11,778 nt of DNA from Thermococcus sp. (GCA_011050175.1 DRGF01000140.1:1-11778), one strand, 5' to 3'. Shown: positions 1-6,771, counted from the stretch's first letter. The notes: generated from the letters alone by a model not told the origin. A program made the numbers and translations.

Positions 1-189
1 AAGATGGAAGTGGTAGATCAGTATAATGTGCGAGAACCCTTCGATGTCTTTCAATCCCTGTGAGTACTCCGGGAAGACCTCAACGGTTCCCTTAATCCCC
101 CTGGCTGCAGAGGGCTGTATTGGGACTCCCTTCGGCTCCTTGAAGGGGCTGTGGATGACTCCGATGAAACGGTATGTTACTTCTTTCAC
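1..189 (-). CDS. trmO: TrmO-type tRNA m6t6A37 methyltransferase, N-terminal 63 residues (runs off the window)
   Basis: The visible product starts MKEVTYRFIGVIHSPFKEP and continues with a GVPIQPSAARGIKGTVEVF stretch and an EGFSHIILIYHFHL stretch. This is the signature of the TsaA/TrmO fold (UPF0066), an S-adenosylmethionine-dependent enzyme. Known members methylate N6 of threonylcarbamoyl-adenosine 37 in threonine tRNAs. I chose the GTG at 189-187 because GGTGG lies seven bases upstream; a GTG four codons earlier has no such site. The 63 codons end exactly at base 1, so the C-terminal part, including the rest of the SAM-binding surface, lies outside the window. The gene follows the broken methyltransferase gene by 36 bases and is probably the last visible gene of the operon that begins at 1070. 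Family assignment is firm; the exact tRNA substrate in this archaeon is inferred. Confidence 0.85.
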   Translation of the reverse strand, partial: MKEVTYRFIGVIHSPFKEPKGVPIQPSAARGIKGTVEVFPEYSQGLKDIEGFSHIILIYHFHL

Positions 190-225
190 TTTCTTTCCCA
201 CCTGAACGGTTCTTGAAGCAGGAGC

Positions 226-656
226 TCAAACTCGCGGTATAAACTGGGGCGTCCTTCCCGCGTATTCCCGCCGCTCACCGCCAAACATCTCCTCAAGGGC
301 TTTCTCCTCTTTACATATAAATCTCATCACGGCCACCCAGTAAACCAGGGGCAGGCCAAGCATGAAACCTCTGATAACGAGGGAAAAGCCCGGAAGTATC
401 AGGAGGCCCCAGATTGAGTATATTGGGTGTCTGACCTTGGAGTAACATCCACTTGTTAATAATTCTTTCCTGCGATAGGCCCTTGAAATCTAGGTGTAAC
501 AGCGGAGCCAGAGGACGATGCCCACAGCGACGAGAAGTGCTCCGAGGATTAGTAGCCTTGGAGTCCAAACTCCATAAACGGAGTTCGGGTAGAACGCGAG
601 GGGGCGTAAGGAGAGGTGAAAATGAAAACCTTGGGCACTATGCCAAGGAACCTCAT
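226..656 (-). pseudogene. Broken isoprenylcysteine carboxyl methyltransferase-like membrane methyltransferase
   Basis: An intact start, ATG at 656-654, sits behind GGAGTGA three bases after the stop of the NifX-like gene and gives MRFLGIVPKVFIFTSPYAP. Homology then continues in another frame as LAFYPNSVYGVWTPRLLILG and a membrane segment. It hits TAG at 492-490 and resumes in the same frame as AYRRKELLTSGCYSKVRHPIY, a second membrane stretch, EEKALEEMFGGERREYAG and TPQFIPRV, ending at TGA 228-226. The SKVRHPIY, EE and FGxxxxxY motifs are typical of the ICMT/PEMT family of integral membrane SAM-dependent methyltransferases. Two lesions are needed to explain it: a one-base loss near the G run at 600-604, and the in-frame stop. 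With both repaired the protein would be about 143 residues, close to small prokaryotic members. The natural substrate is unknown. Sequencing error is possible, but two independent errors in 430 bases are less likely than gene decay. Confidence 0.75.
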
Positions 657-659
657 CGC

Positions 660-1070
660 TCACTCCTCTATCGGGGGCTTTTCGGCCTTCTTTGCTTGGA
701 CTTGGCTGTAGAGATCGTCGAAGTTCTCGATGATCCCCTGGAGGGCGAGCTTTAAGTCCCTCGTCCTCGTGAAGAACGCCACCTTGTTGGTCTTGTCCCT
801 TATGCGCAGGAAGTTCGGTCCCATCCTGAAGGCGGCCAGAACGTCAACGTCGAGGAGCTGGCCCACAACCGCCTTAAACTTTCTCGGGTCACCGTGGCCT
901 TCGTCGTGCTCCTCTTCGAGGTTTTTGGCCTTGTTGTGTCTCTTCTCGATTAGCCTGACAGTCCCGTCCTCGCAGACCTCATAGATTGCGAAGAACTCTG
1001 AGTCGCCATAGTGAGCATCTATGAGCGTCTCGTCGTCTTCCATTCCAAACGCAACCTTGAGGCACCGCAT
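660..1070 (-). CDS. NifX/NifB-family (ORP-like) dinitrogenase cofactor-binding domain protein
   Basis: The 136-residue product begins MRCLKVAFGMEDDETLIDAH and has HYGDSEFFAIYEV at residues 20-32, matching the H(F/Y)G..xxF.I.xV motif of the dinitrogenase iron-molybdenum cofactor biosynthesis fold. DVLAAFRMGPNF around residues 76-87 corresponds to the family's second conserved block. Known relatives (NifX, NafY, the Desulfovibrio orange protein) hold metal-sulfur clusters. No nitrogenase genes are visible, so cofactor transfer to nitrogenase is not implied. The middle is unusually acidic and histidine-rich (LEEEHDEGHGDP, residues 51-62), a possible metal site. The C-terminus is a charged helical extension. 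I chose ATG at 1070 because GGTGA lies five bases upstream; codons before it lack a site. It is transcribed away from the two ferredoxin-ATPases from a shared intergenic region, which supports a common process. Family call is good; the biological role is inferred. Confidence 0.8.
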   Translation of the reverse strand: MRCLKVAFGMEDDETLIDAHYGDSEFFAIYEVCEDGTVRLIEKRHNKAKNLEEEHDEGHGDPRKFKAVVGQLLDVDVLAAFRMGPNFLRIRDKTNKVAFFTRTRDLKLALQGIIENFDDLYSQVQAKKAEKPPIEE

Positions 1071-1097
1071 AATTATCACCGTTTTGAGCGTATGCAC

Positions 1098-1117
1098 AAA
1101 GCTTAAAAGCTTTTAGG
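1098..1117. promoter_or_regulatory. Bidirectional core promoter between the NifX-like gene and the ferredoxin-ATPase operon
   Basis: The 72-base divergent region holds AAAGCTTAAAAGCTTTTAGG. Its core AAAAGCTTTT (1105-1114) is a perfect palindrome and gives TATA-like boxes on both strands. A start about 25 bases downstream would fall near 1131 for the plus-strand genes and near 1080 for the minus-strand gene, each leaving a leader of roughly 10-12 bases, usual for Thermococcales. The arms TTAGG (1113-1117) and CCTAA (1122-1126) flank a four-base spacer just downstream of the plus-strand TATA box and could be a weak operator. Confidence 0.6.
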
Positions 1118-1142
1118 TTAGCCTAATTCTGGAGGTGAGAGC

Positions 1143-2012
1143 TTGCAGATAGCCGTGAGTGGTGGAAAAGGTGGTACCGGAAAGTCAACTGTCGCGATCA
1201 ACCTGGCTATAGCGCTCAGGGAGCACTACGACCTCGTCTTAGCAGACCTTGACGTTGAGGCTCCCAACGACCACCTTCTGCTTGGTGTGGAGCTGGCCAA
1301 CGAGGAGCCGGTCGAGATGTTTATGCCGCGCTTTGATTACCAGAAGTGCACCCGCTGCAGGAAGTGTGCTGAGGTCTGCGAGGAGCACGCGATAATAACC
1401 ATGCGCGATGGGACGCCCTTCCTGATGCCGAACCTCTGCTCAGGCTGTGGCGCCTGTGAGATAGTCTGTCCGGTTCGGGGGGCGATTCTGCCGGGCAAAA
1501 AGCTGATGGGACACACTTACTTCACAGAGACTCCCTACGGCTTCCCGCTCGTCACCGGGAGGCTCCTTGAGGGCGAGGAAAGGGCGATGCCTATAGTCAC
1601 CATGGCCAAGAAGCGCGCCCGGGCGCTTGAAAAGGAGCTTCTTATGGTTGACACCGCCGCGGGGACGAGCAACACAGTCTCAAAGGCCCTTGAGGACTCA
1701 GGACTTATCATAGCCGTCACCGAGCCAACTCCCCTCGGAATTCACGACGGCGAGCTGATTCTCAGGCTGGCGAAGCTGATGGAGGTTCCCGCGATGGTCG
1801 TTGTGAACCGTTCAGACCTCGGCGACGTGGCCAGGGTGCGCGAGATAGCGGAGAAGTACGGTGCGGAAGTAATAGCGGAGATTCCCTACAGCGAGAGCAT
1901 CATAAGGAGCTACGTTGATGGGAAGCCCATAGTTCTGACTGACTACCCGGAAGCGGGGCTCTTCAAGGAGATTGCTTCCAAGGTCGTTGAGTTCCTCGGA
2001 GGTGGTGAGTGA
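1143..2012 (+). CDS. MinD-superfamily ATPase with inserted two-cluster ferredoxin domain (first copy)
   Basis: The 289-residue protein has the deviant Walker A motif GGKGGTGKST at residues 7-16, a DLDVEAPNDHLLLG switch region near 36-48 and DTAAG at 170-174, all typical of MinD/Mrp/NBP35 ATPases. Between them lies a ferredoxin domain with two four-cysteine motifs, at C69/C72/C75/C79 and C99/C102/C105/C109, expected to bind two [4Fe-4S] clusters. The fourth cysteine of the first motif is followed by Glu instead of the usual Pro. The family is known as MinD-like ATPases with inserted ferredoxin; the Desulfovibrio relatives belong to the orange protein complex. The start is TTG, supported by GGAGGTGAG just upstream. 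The stop overlaps the start of the next, paralogous gene, so the two products probably act together, perhaps as a heterodimer (inferred). Actual substrate or electron partner is unknown. Confidence 0.88.
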   Translation: MQIAVSGGKGGTGKSTVAINLAIALREHYDLVLADLDVEAPNDHLLLGVELANEEPVEMFMPRFDYQKCTRCRKCAEVCEEHAIITMRDGTPFLMPNLCSGCGACEIVCPVRGAILPGKKLMGHTYFTETPYGFPLVTGRLLEGEERAMPIVTMAKKRARALEKELLMVDTAAGTSNTVSKALEDSGLIIAVTEPTPLGIHDGELILRLAKLMEVPAMVVVNRSDLGDVARVREIAEKYGAEVIAEIPYSESIIRSYVDGKPIVLTDYPEAGLFKEIASKVVEFLGGGE

Positions 2013-2899
2013 TGCAGCTGGCCATAGCGAGCGGTAAAGGTGGCGTTGGAAAGAGCACTGTCACGGCTTCACTCCTCTACCTGCTGAAGGATGAGTACCG
2101 GCTCATAGCGGTTGATGCCGACGCCGACGCGCCGAACCTCGATCTGCTCCTCGGCGTGGAGCGCTGGGAAGAGGAGAGGGAGCTGATAGGGGCGAAGGTG
2201 GCGAGGATAAACACAGAGAGCTGTGTAAGATGCGGCATCTGCCAAGAGCGCTGTCCCTACGACTGCATCAAGGTGGTAGACGGCGACTACGTTGTCAGCG
2301 AGCTGACCTGTGAGGGCTGCAACGTGTGCGGCCTCGTTTGTCCGGTTCCAGGGACTATAACGCTGGAGGAAGTTCGGTCTGGAGTCGTTAGGAAGACGAC
2401 CACCCGCTACGGCTTCCCGCTGATTTCGGCCCAGCTCGACGTCGGGAGGCCCAACAGCGGAAAGCTCGTCACCGAGGAGAAGGAGTGGGCGAAGAAGCTC
2501 ATGGGCGAGCTCGGCCTGGAGCACATGATAGTGGACAGCGCGGCAGGAATAGGCTGTCAGGTCATAGCGAGCCTCGGCGGTGCCGACGTGGCAATACTCG
2601 TTGCAGAGCCGACCCCAGCTTCCCTTAGCGACGTTCAGAGGGCTTACAGGGTCGTCCAGCACTTCAGACAGCCGGCTTATTTAATAATCAACAAGGCAGA
2701 CTTCAACCCAGGCTTTACCGCGCTCAGGGAGTGGGCCGAGAGCGAGGGGATTCCGATACTCGGTGAAATACCCTACGATAGGGCGATTCCGGAGAGCATG
2801 AGCATGCTCAAGCCCTTTGTAGAGGCCTTCCCCGACTCGAAGGCCGCCGATGCTATGAGGGAGATAGCGGAGAGGGTCAGGGAGGAGATACTCCGCTGA
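2012..2899 (+). CDS. MinD-superfamily ATPase with inserted two-cluster ferredoxin domain (second copy)
   Basis: The 295-residue product is a paralogue of its upstream neighbour: MQLAIASGKGGVGKST (Walker A, residues 8-16), DADADAPNLDLLLG near 35-48, and DSAAG at 175-179. The inserted ferredoxin has C71/C74/C77/C81 and C100/C103/C106/C110, plus an extra cysteine at 85 that the first copy lacks, and CP after the last cysteine of both motifs, so two ordinary [4Fe-4S] clusters are expected. The start is ATG at 2012, which shares its A with the TGA of the preceding gene. GGAGGTG lies seven bases upstream, and the N-terminus then aligns with the paralogue; the GTG one codon earlier is unlikely. The overlap implies translational coupling. 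The role in the cell is not established; Fe-S or metal-cofactor handling or partitioning is inferred from the family and from the divergent NifX-like gene. Confidence 0.88.
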   Translation: MQLAIASGKGGVGKSTVTASLLYLLKDEYRLIAVDADADAPNLDLLLGVERWEEERELIGAKVARINTESCVRCGICQERCPYDCIKVVDGDYVVSELTCEGCNVCGLVCPVPGTITLEEVRSGVVRKTTTRYGFPLISAQLDVGRPNSGKLVTEEKEWAKKLMGELGLEHMIVDSAAGIGCQVIASLGGADVAILVAEPTPASLSDVQRAYRVVQHFRQPAYLIINKADFNPGFTALREWAESEGIPILGEIPYDRAIPESMSMLKPFVEAFPDSKAADAMREIAERVREEILR

Positions 2900-2919
2900 C
2901 CTCTCGGTTTGGTGGGGCT

Positions 2920-2950
2920 TTCCTTTTTCACCTGTCTGTACTTTTCTTTG
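2920..2950 (+). terminator. U-rich terminator after the ferredoxin-ATPase operon
   Basis: Shortly after the stop at 2899 the RNA-like strand shows runs of T (CTTTCCTTTTT, then TACTTTTCTTTGG) without a strong hairpin, the usual form of transcription end in Thermococcales. It lies before the prefoldin promoter. Confidence 0.5.
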
Positions 2951-2967
2951 GTTTGGCGGCACCAACC

Positions 2968-2982
2968 CAAACCTTAAAAGCC
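2968..2982 (+). promoter_or_regulatory. TATA box of the prefoldin alpha gene
   Basis: AAACCTTAAAAGC lies about 36 bases before the ATG at 3012. A start 25 bases downstream of its centre would fall near 3001, placing the GGTGGTG ribosome site at the very 5' end of a leader of about ten bases. Confidence 0.55.
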
Positions 2983-3011
2983 CCCCCGCGTAGTCCATCC
3001 GGTGGTGTGGA

Positions 3012-3455
3012 ATGGCCGAGACGAACGAGCAGCTTGAAAGGCTTGCTTATGAGTATCAGCTCCTTCAGGCCCAGGCACAGCTCCTGGCCCAGAACCTCGA
3101 ACTGCTTACCCTTGGAAGGAACGAGTTCCAGGCAGTCAAGGAGACTCTGGAGGAACTTAAGAAGGTCGAGGAAGGGAACCCAGAAATACTGGTGCCGATT
3201 GGGGCCGGCTCCTTCCTGAAGGCGAGGATAGAAGACAAGGAAAACGCGATAGTCAGCGTTGGCGCTGGTTACGCCATCGAGAAGAACCTTGACGACGCAA
3301 TAGCGTACCTTGAAGCCAGGATAAAGGAGTACGATGAGGCGATAGCCAAGAACCAGGAGGCCCTCAAGAAGCTCGAGGGTCAGCTGGGAGAACTCGCCAA
3401 GAAGGCGCAGGAGCTTCAGCAGAAGCAGGCTATGAACTTCAGCGTGAAGAAGTGA
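3012..3455 (+). CDS. pfdA: Prefoldin alpha subunit
   Basis: The 147-residue protein has the prefoldin alpha layout: an N-terminal helix from about residue 5 to 50 rich in Gln, Leu and Glu ([20 protein letters not shown]), a central beta-hairpin region with [16 protein letters not shown] and [15 protein letters not shown] (about 58-94), and a C-terminal coiled-coil helix to a short MNFSVKK tail. Known archaeal prefoldin is a hexamer of two alpha and four beta subunits whose coiled-coil tentacles hold unfolded proteins and pass them to the thermosome in the cytoplasm. Length agrees with Pyrococcus and Thermococcus homologues. The start is ATG behind GGTGGTG. The gene has its own promoter and a following U-rich terminator, so it appears to be transcribed alone. 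The beta subunit is not in this window. Confidence 0.95.
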   Translation: MAETNEQLERLAYEYQLLQAQAQLLAQNLELLTLGRNEFQAVKETLEELKKVEEGNPEILVPIGAGSFLKARIEDKENAIVSVGAGYAIEKNLDDAIAYLEARIKEYDEAIAKNQEALKKLEGQLGELAKKAQELQQKQAMNFSVKK

Positions 3456-3465
3456 TCAAAACTCA

Positions 3466-3505
3466 AGCATTTTTCAGAGCGCTTTTAACTTCTTTTACTT
3501 AATCT
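3466..3505 (+). terminator. U-rich terminator after prefoldin alpha, in a convergent spacer
   Basis: The spacer 3456-3550 between the convergent prefoldin and epimerase genes contains several T tracts on the plus strand (CATTTTTCAG, GCTTTTAACTTCTTTTACTT). On the minus strand, downstream of the epimerase stop, TTTGATTACTGATTTCTTACC is a weaker pyrimidine-rich end. No gene or RNA is visible in the spacer. Confidence 0.5.
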
Positions 3506-3550
3506 TCTGAATTTCTCATAAAAGGGTAAGAAATCAGTAATCAAACTGGA

Positions 3551-4477
3551 TTATGAGCCCTTCTGGGAAGAGTACCACTCCACGGTCTTCTTCAGGCCTT
3601 CCTCAAGGCTCCACTCCGGCTCGAAGCCCAGTTTCCTTATTTCGCTTATATCCGCTTGGCTGTGCCTTATGTCTCCGGGTCTGGGTTTGTCAAAGCGTAT
3701 CGAGCTCCTTGCACCGGTTATCTCGATCACCTTCATCGCCAGCTCCAGGATGCTCGTCTGCTTTCCGGTTGCGACGTTGAAGACCCTCCCGTTGCTCTTA
3801 CGGCTCTCGGCGGTGAGTATGTTTGCCTTGACCACGTCCTTCACGTAGATGAAGTCCCTCGTCTGCTTGCCGTCCCCGTATATGACAAGCGGCTCGTTGT
3901 TCAGGGCCCGGTTGATGAATATGCTTATTACCCCTGCGTACTGGTTGGCGCTCTGCCTCGGGCCGAAGACGTTGAAGTAGCGCAGGGAAACTACAGGCAG
4001 GCCGTAAAGCTCGTTGAAGACCCTGAGGTAGTGCTCGGCCGTGAGCTTGGTGACGCCGTACGGAGAGAGGGGTTTTGGCGTTTCCGTCTCCTTGAGCGGA
4101 AGGTTGGGGTTATCGCCGTAAACCGCCGCGGAGGACGCGAAAATCAGTTTTCCGTGACCTTCCATAAGGGCTTTCAAAATGTTGAGAGTGCCCATGACGT
4201 TGACGTCCTCGGTGAAAATCGGGTCCCTAACGCTCTCGACCACACTCACCTGGGCTGCTTCGTGGAAGACGTAGTCCGCGTGGCTTATCAGCTCGGCTAT
4301 GGAGGAGTAGTCCCTGATGTCGGCTTTAACGAGCTTTGCCCCCAGCGGGACGTTCTCTTCCTTCCCTGTGTAGAGGTTGTCGATGACGACGACCTCGTTG
4401 TCCTTGATGAGTTCCCACGCTATATGGGAGCCGATGAAGCCTGCCCCTCCGGTGACCACGACAAGCTTGTTCCTCAT
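3551..4477 (-). CDS. GalE-type NAD-dependent sugar-nucleotide epimerase
   Basis: The 308-residue protein is an extended short-chain dehydrogenase. TGGAGFIGS at residues 9-17 is the NAD-binding glycine motif, Asp33 in VVIDNLYTG should bind the adenine ribose, DIR at 53-55 contacts adenine, SSAAVYG (115-121) supplies the catalytic serine, and Tyr140 with Lys144 form YGVTK. The later RYFNVFGPRQ and GDGKQTRDFIYVKDVV blocks are the usual sugar-nucleotide-binding region. Known enzymes of this group interconvert UDP-glucose and UDP-galactose or their N-acetyl or uronic forms in the cytoplasm, feeding glycan synthesis. Archaeal members are often annotated as UDP-glucose 4-epimerase, but sequence alone does not fix the substrate. 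It follows an unknown 98-residue gene by 33 bases and is probably co-transcribed. The start is ATG at 4477 with only a weak GGGGT site. Confidence 0.85.
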   Translation of the reverse strand: MRNKLVVVTGGAGFIGSHIAWELIKDNEVVVIDNLYTGKEENVPLGAKLVKADIRDYSSIAELISHADYVFHEAAQVSVVESVRDPIFTEDVNVMGTLNILKALMEGHGKLIFASSAAVYGDNPNLPLKETETPKPLSPYGVTKLTAEHYLRVFNELYGLPVVSLRYFNVFGPRQSANQYAGVISIFINRALNNEPLVIYGDGKQTRDFIYVKDVVKANILTAESRKSNGRVFNVATGKQTSILELAMKVIEITGARSSIRFDKPRPGDIRHSQADISEIRKLGFEPEWSLEEGLKKTVEWYSSQKGS

Positions 4478-4510
4478 TCTTGACCCCTGGGGGAGTAAAA
4501 TCTGTCTCCC

Positions 4511-4807
4511 TTAAGTCTTTTTCCCCACCTGAGTCGTTCTGAGCTTTACGGCCTCCATTAAGTCTTCCTTCGCCGGAGGGTTGTCTGAGACGTTTGAATA
4601 GAGGTCAACGAGGTCATTTATTATTATGACGAGCTTTTCGAGGGTGTCTTTGCTCCTGTTCCAGGGTGTTGCGTAGCGGGACTCTATGATATCCGCCAGG
4701 TCGTCGATGGTGAACTCGTAGATTACCTCCTCACTGGGGCACTTCACCAGTAGCAGCTTCCCATCTTTAAGGACAACACTGATGTCGGGTTTTTGGCTCT
4801 CCACCAT
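4511..4807 (-). CDS. Small protein of unknown function upstream of the epimerase gene
   Basis: I do not recognise this 98-residue product. It begins MVESQKPDISVVLKDGKLL, has a beta-rich N-terminal half with LVKCPSEEVIYEF, then helical segments (TIDDLADIIESRY, DTLEKLVIIINDLVDLYSNV) and a basic end (KLRTTQVGKKT). There is no signal peptide or membrane segment and only one cysteine, so it is probably a soluble cytoplasmic protein. I chose ATG at 4807, four bases after GTGGTG; an upstream GTG at 4819 overlaps that site and is unlikely. A TATA-like CTTAAAGTA on the same strand at about 4840-4848 would give a leader of about 12 bases. It probably shares a transcript with the epimerase gene, but nothing in the sequence links it to sugar metabolism. 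Confidence 0.7.
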   Translation of the reverse strand: MVESQKPDISVVLKDGKLLLVKCPSEEVIYEFTIDDLADIIESRYATPWNRSKDTLEKLVIIINDLVDLYSNVSDNPPAKEDLMEAVKLRTTQVGKKT

Positions 4808-4837
4808 AGGACACCACACTACTTATTTGGTCATTAA

Positions 4838-4850
4838 GATACTTTAAGGT
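4838..4850 (-). promoter_or_regulatory. TATA box of the unknown gene/epimerase operon
   Basis: Read on the minus strand, ACCTTAAAGTATC lies about 35 bases before the ATG at 4807. Initiation is expected near 4819. Confidence 0.5.
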
Positions 4851-4914
4851 TGTGCTTCTCAGTTTGAAACTCCATCGTCAAACGGAAGACTGGCTGATAA
4901 AAATATGTTAAATC

Positions 4915-4930
4915 CGAAATCATTATAAGC
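4915..4930 (+). promoter_or_regulatory. TATA box of purA
   Basis: CGAAATCATTATAAGC, with a purine-rich stretch just before the TATAA core, lies 32-47 bases upstream of the ATG at 4962. Expected initiation is near 4950, leaving a leader that starts with GGTAAGGAT. A second A/T-rich stretch at 4897-4914 (ATAAAAATATGTTAAATC) is an alternative. Confidence 0.5.
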
Positions 4931-4961
4931 CCCCTATTGACTTAAACCTGGGTAAGGATCC

Positions 4962-5981
4962 ATGCCGAGCTACATCGTTGTTGGTGGTCAATGGGGAGAC
5001 GAGGGTAAGGGTGCTCTTATCGCCTACCTTGCCCAGAAGGACGAACCTGAGGTCATAGCACGCGGAGGCGTTGGAACGAACGCGGGCCACAGCGTCTTCA
5101 TCAACGGCAGGAAGTACGCGGTCAGGCAGCTCCCAACGGCATTTATGCAGACCAAGGCCAGGCTTCTCGTTGGGGCGGGAGTTCTCGTTGACCCGGAGGT
5201 CTTTTTCCACGAGCTTGAGCACCTCAAGGATTTCAACGTCGCCCAGAGGGTCGGAATAGACTACCGTTGTGCAGTAATCGAGGAGAAGCACAAGCAGCTC
5301 GACCGCTCTAGCAGCCACCTCCACGAGAAGATAGGCACAACCGGAAGCGGCTGCGGGCCAGCAAACGCGGATAGGGTAATGAGAAAGGCAAAGCTCGCGA
5401 GGGACATCAAAGAGCTTGAGCCGTACCTGACGGATGTCGCTCAGGAAGTCAACGATGCCCTCGACGAAGGTAAGCTCGTGCTCGTCGAAGGGACCCAGGG
5501 CTTTGGGCTGAGCCTCTACTATGGAACCTATCCGTACGTGACATCTAAGGACACCACAGCCTCTGCCATAGCGAGCGACGTGGGAATAGGCCCCACGAGG
5601 ATCGACGACGTCATAGTCGTCTTCAAGAGCTTCCCGACGCGCGTTGGGGAGGGGCCGTTCCCGACTGAGATGAGCCAGGAGGAGGCGGAAAAGCTGGGCC
5701 TCGTCGAGTACGGCACCGTGACCGGCAGAAGGAGAAGGGTCGGCTGGTTCGACTTCGAGTTCGCACGCTATTCGGCGAAGGTAAACGGCGCGACGATGCT
5801 GGCCATAACAATGCTCGACAAATACGACAAAGAGGCCTTTGGCGTTACCGATTACGATAAACTGCCCAAGAGGGCCAAGGAGTTCATCGAGGAAATAGAA
5901 GAGAGGGTCGGCGTCCCGGTCGGTATAATCAAGACCGGTCCCGAGCTTGAGCACGTGATTGATAGGAGAGATACTCTCTGA
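4962..5981 (+). CDS. purA: Adenylosuccinate synthetase (short archaeal form)
   Basis: The enzyme joins IMP and aspartate using GTP to make adenylosuccinate, the first committed step from IMP to [15 protein letters not shown] (residues 6-17) carries the catalytic Asp13 and the glycine loop, GTNAGHS (38-44) carries the catalytic His43, and [13 protein letters not shown] (126-138) is the IMP-binding loop. Later SKDTTASA and [11 protein letters not shown] match the substrate and GTP-base contact regions. At 339 residues it is about 90 shorter than bacterial enzymes, as is known for Pyrococcus and Thermococcus, so this is not truncation. The start ATG is preceded by GGTAAGGAT. The last 53 bases overlap the 3' end of the convergent hydrolase gene. 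No other purine gene is nearby. Confidence 0.95.
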   Translation: MPSYIVVGGQWGDEGKGALIAYLAQKDEPEVIARGGVGTNAGHSVFINGRKYAVRQLPTAFMQTKARLLVGAGVLVDPEVFFHELEHLKDFNVAQRVGIDYRCAVIEEKHKQLDRSSSHLHEKIGTTGSGCGPANADRVMRKAKLARDIKELEPYLTDVAQEVNDALDEGKLVLVEGTQGFGLSLYYGTYPYVTSKDTTASAIASDVGIGPTRIDDVIVVFKSFPTRVGEGPFPTEMSQEEAEKLGLVEYGTVTGRRRRVGWFDFEFARYSAKVNGATMLAITMLDKYDKEAFGVTDYDKLPKRAKEFIEEIEERVGVPVGIIKTGPELEHVIDRRDTL

Positions 5982-6771
5982 TTCTCTTTTCTCCTTTCCA
6001 TGCGGGCCACAGCCACTCAACTACCGCCCTGTGGAACTCGTCCGCCCACTCTGGGTCTTCAAATATCTCGTGGCATGCCCCTTTGAATTCCTTCAGCGTT
6101 TTATTCTCCACCCTAAGCTCTTTGAAAAGTGCCCTGGCCCCTTCAGGTGGGGTTATCACATCCCCCGTCCCAACGAGGAGCAGAACCGGGACTTTTATCC
6201 TGTTCGCTTCTCTATGTGCAAGCTTCATGTTCACAAAGATGCTCCTTCCGAGCTTTGCCGAGATTCTGTCGTGGACTAGCGGGTCTTCAATGTAGCGCTT
6301 AACGGTCTCCGGGTTCCTGGATAGCAAGCTGGGGTTTATTCCGTTGGACATGACTATTCCAGGAGCGATCCTTCCGAGGAGCCTTGCAAGGGCCACCATG
6401 AAGCTGGGCGTTTCCGGGCTCTTCGCAAGTGCCGGTGAGGAAGCAATTACTCCCCGTATCATATCCGGTCTCGTTTCGGCGTAGCGTATAACCGTTAAAC
6501 CGCCAAGGCTGTGCCCGAAGAGGAAGGGCTTTTCCCTGATTTCCTCGATGATGCCGTCAATTATTTCCATGGCTTCTTCAATGCTCGTGTGTCCCCTCTT
6601 ACCGGGGCTCTTTCCGTGACCCGGCCAGTCGAAGGTGTAAACGGCAAAACCGGCATCATTAAGCATCTCTATCAGCTTTTTGTACCTTCCGCTGTGTTCT
6701 CCAAGGCCGTGGACAAGAACAACCCATCCAGCTCTGGGTTCACCGAACTTGGCTTTATAAATCTCCACCAT
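5929..6771 (-). CDS. Alpha/beta hydrolase, monoacylglycerol lipase/lysophospholipase-like
   Basis: The 280-residue protein has the classical serine hydrolase set: oxyanion-hole [10 protein letters not shown] (21-30), the nucleophile elbow GHSLGG with Ser88, Asp204 in VGTGDVITP, and His234 in ACHEIFED. The [15 protein letters not shown] stretch (48-61) is typical of the monoglyceride lipase-like family. No signal peptide is seen, so it should act in the cytoplasm on esters such as monoacylglycerols or lysolipids; the true substrate is unknown. I chose ATG at 6771, close behind GGCGGTGG; a GTG two codons earlier sits inside that site. The C-terminal tail after about residue 262 ([18 protein letters not shown]) is basic and lies opposite the 3' end of purA, so it may be a recent extension. 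A TATA-like GTTAAATTC on the minus strand at 6804-6812 could drive it alone. Confidence 0.87.
   Translation of the reverse strand: MVEIYKAKFGEPRAGWVVLVHGLGEHSGRYKKLIEMLNDAGFAVYTFDWPGHGKSPGKRGHTSIEEAMEIIDGIIEEIREKPFLFGHSLGGLTVIRYAETRPDMIRGVIASSPALAKSPETPSFMVALARLLGRIAPGIVMSNGINPSLLSRNPETVKRYIEDPLVHDRISAKLGRSIFVNMKLAHREANRIKVPVLLLVGTGDVITPPEGARALFKELRVENKTLKEFKGACHEIFEDPEWADEFHRAVVEWLWPAWKGEKRIREYLSYQSRAQARDRS
5980..6000 (+). terminator. U-rich terminator after purA
   Basis: Immediately after the purA stop the plus strand reads ATTCTCTTTTCTCCTTTCC, a pyrimidine tract of the archaeal terminator type. It lies inside the coding region of the convergent hydrolase gene, on the opposite strand. Confidence 0.4.

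Noticed and set aside
490..492. In-frame TAG as possible pyrrolysine recoding
   Set aside because: Thermococcales are not known to use pyrrolysine, and a separate frameshift in the same gene makes simple decay the better explanation.
311..568. An 85-codon minus-strand open frame inside the methyltransferase region
   Set aside because: The conserved methyltransferase residues (SKVRHPIY, EE, TPQFIP) are in another frame, so this frame is a by-product of the broken gene.
2069..2662. A 197-codon minus-strand frame opposite the second ferredoxin-ATPase gene
   Set aside because: It is a shadow of a well-supported gene with intact P-loop and cysteine motifs on the plus strand.
660..2899. Part of a nitrogen fixation cluster because of the NifX-like gene
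   Set aside because: No nifH, nifD, nifK, nifB or nifE genes are present, and NifX-like domains are widespread in non-fixing anaerobes.
3656..4483. A 275-codon open frame on the plus strand opposite the epimerase gene
   Set aside because: The opposite strand has every catalytic motif of the epimerase; this frame has no ribosome site and no family resemblance.
4923..6020. A 365-codon open frame on the minus strand covering all of purA
   Set aside because: It is antisense to a clear purA gene, shows no recognisable family, and arises from third-position GC bias, which keeps the complementary frame free of stops.
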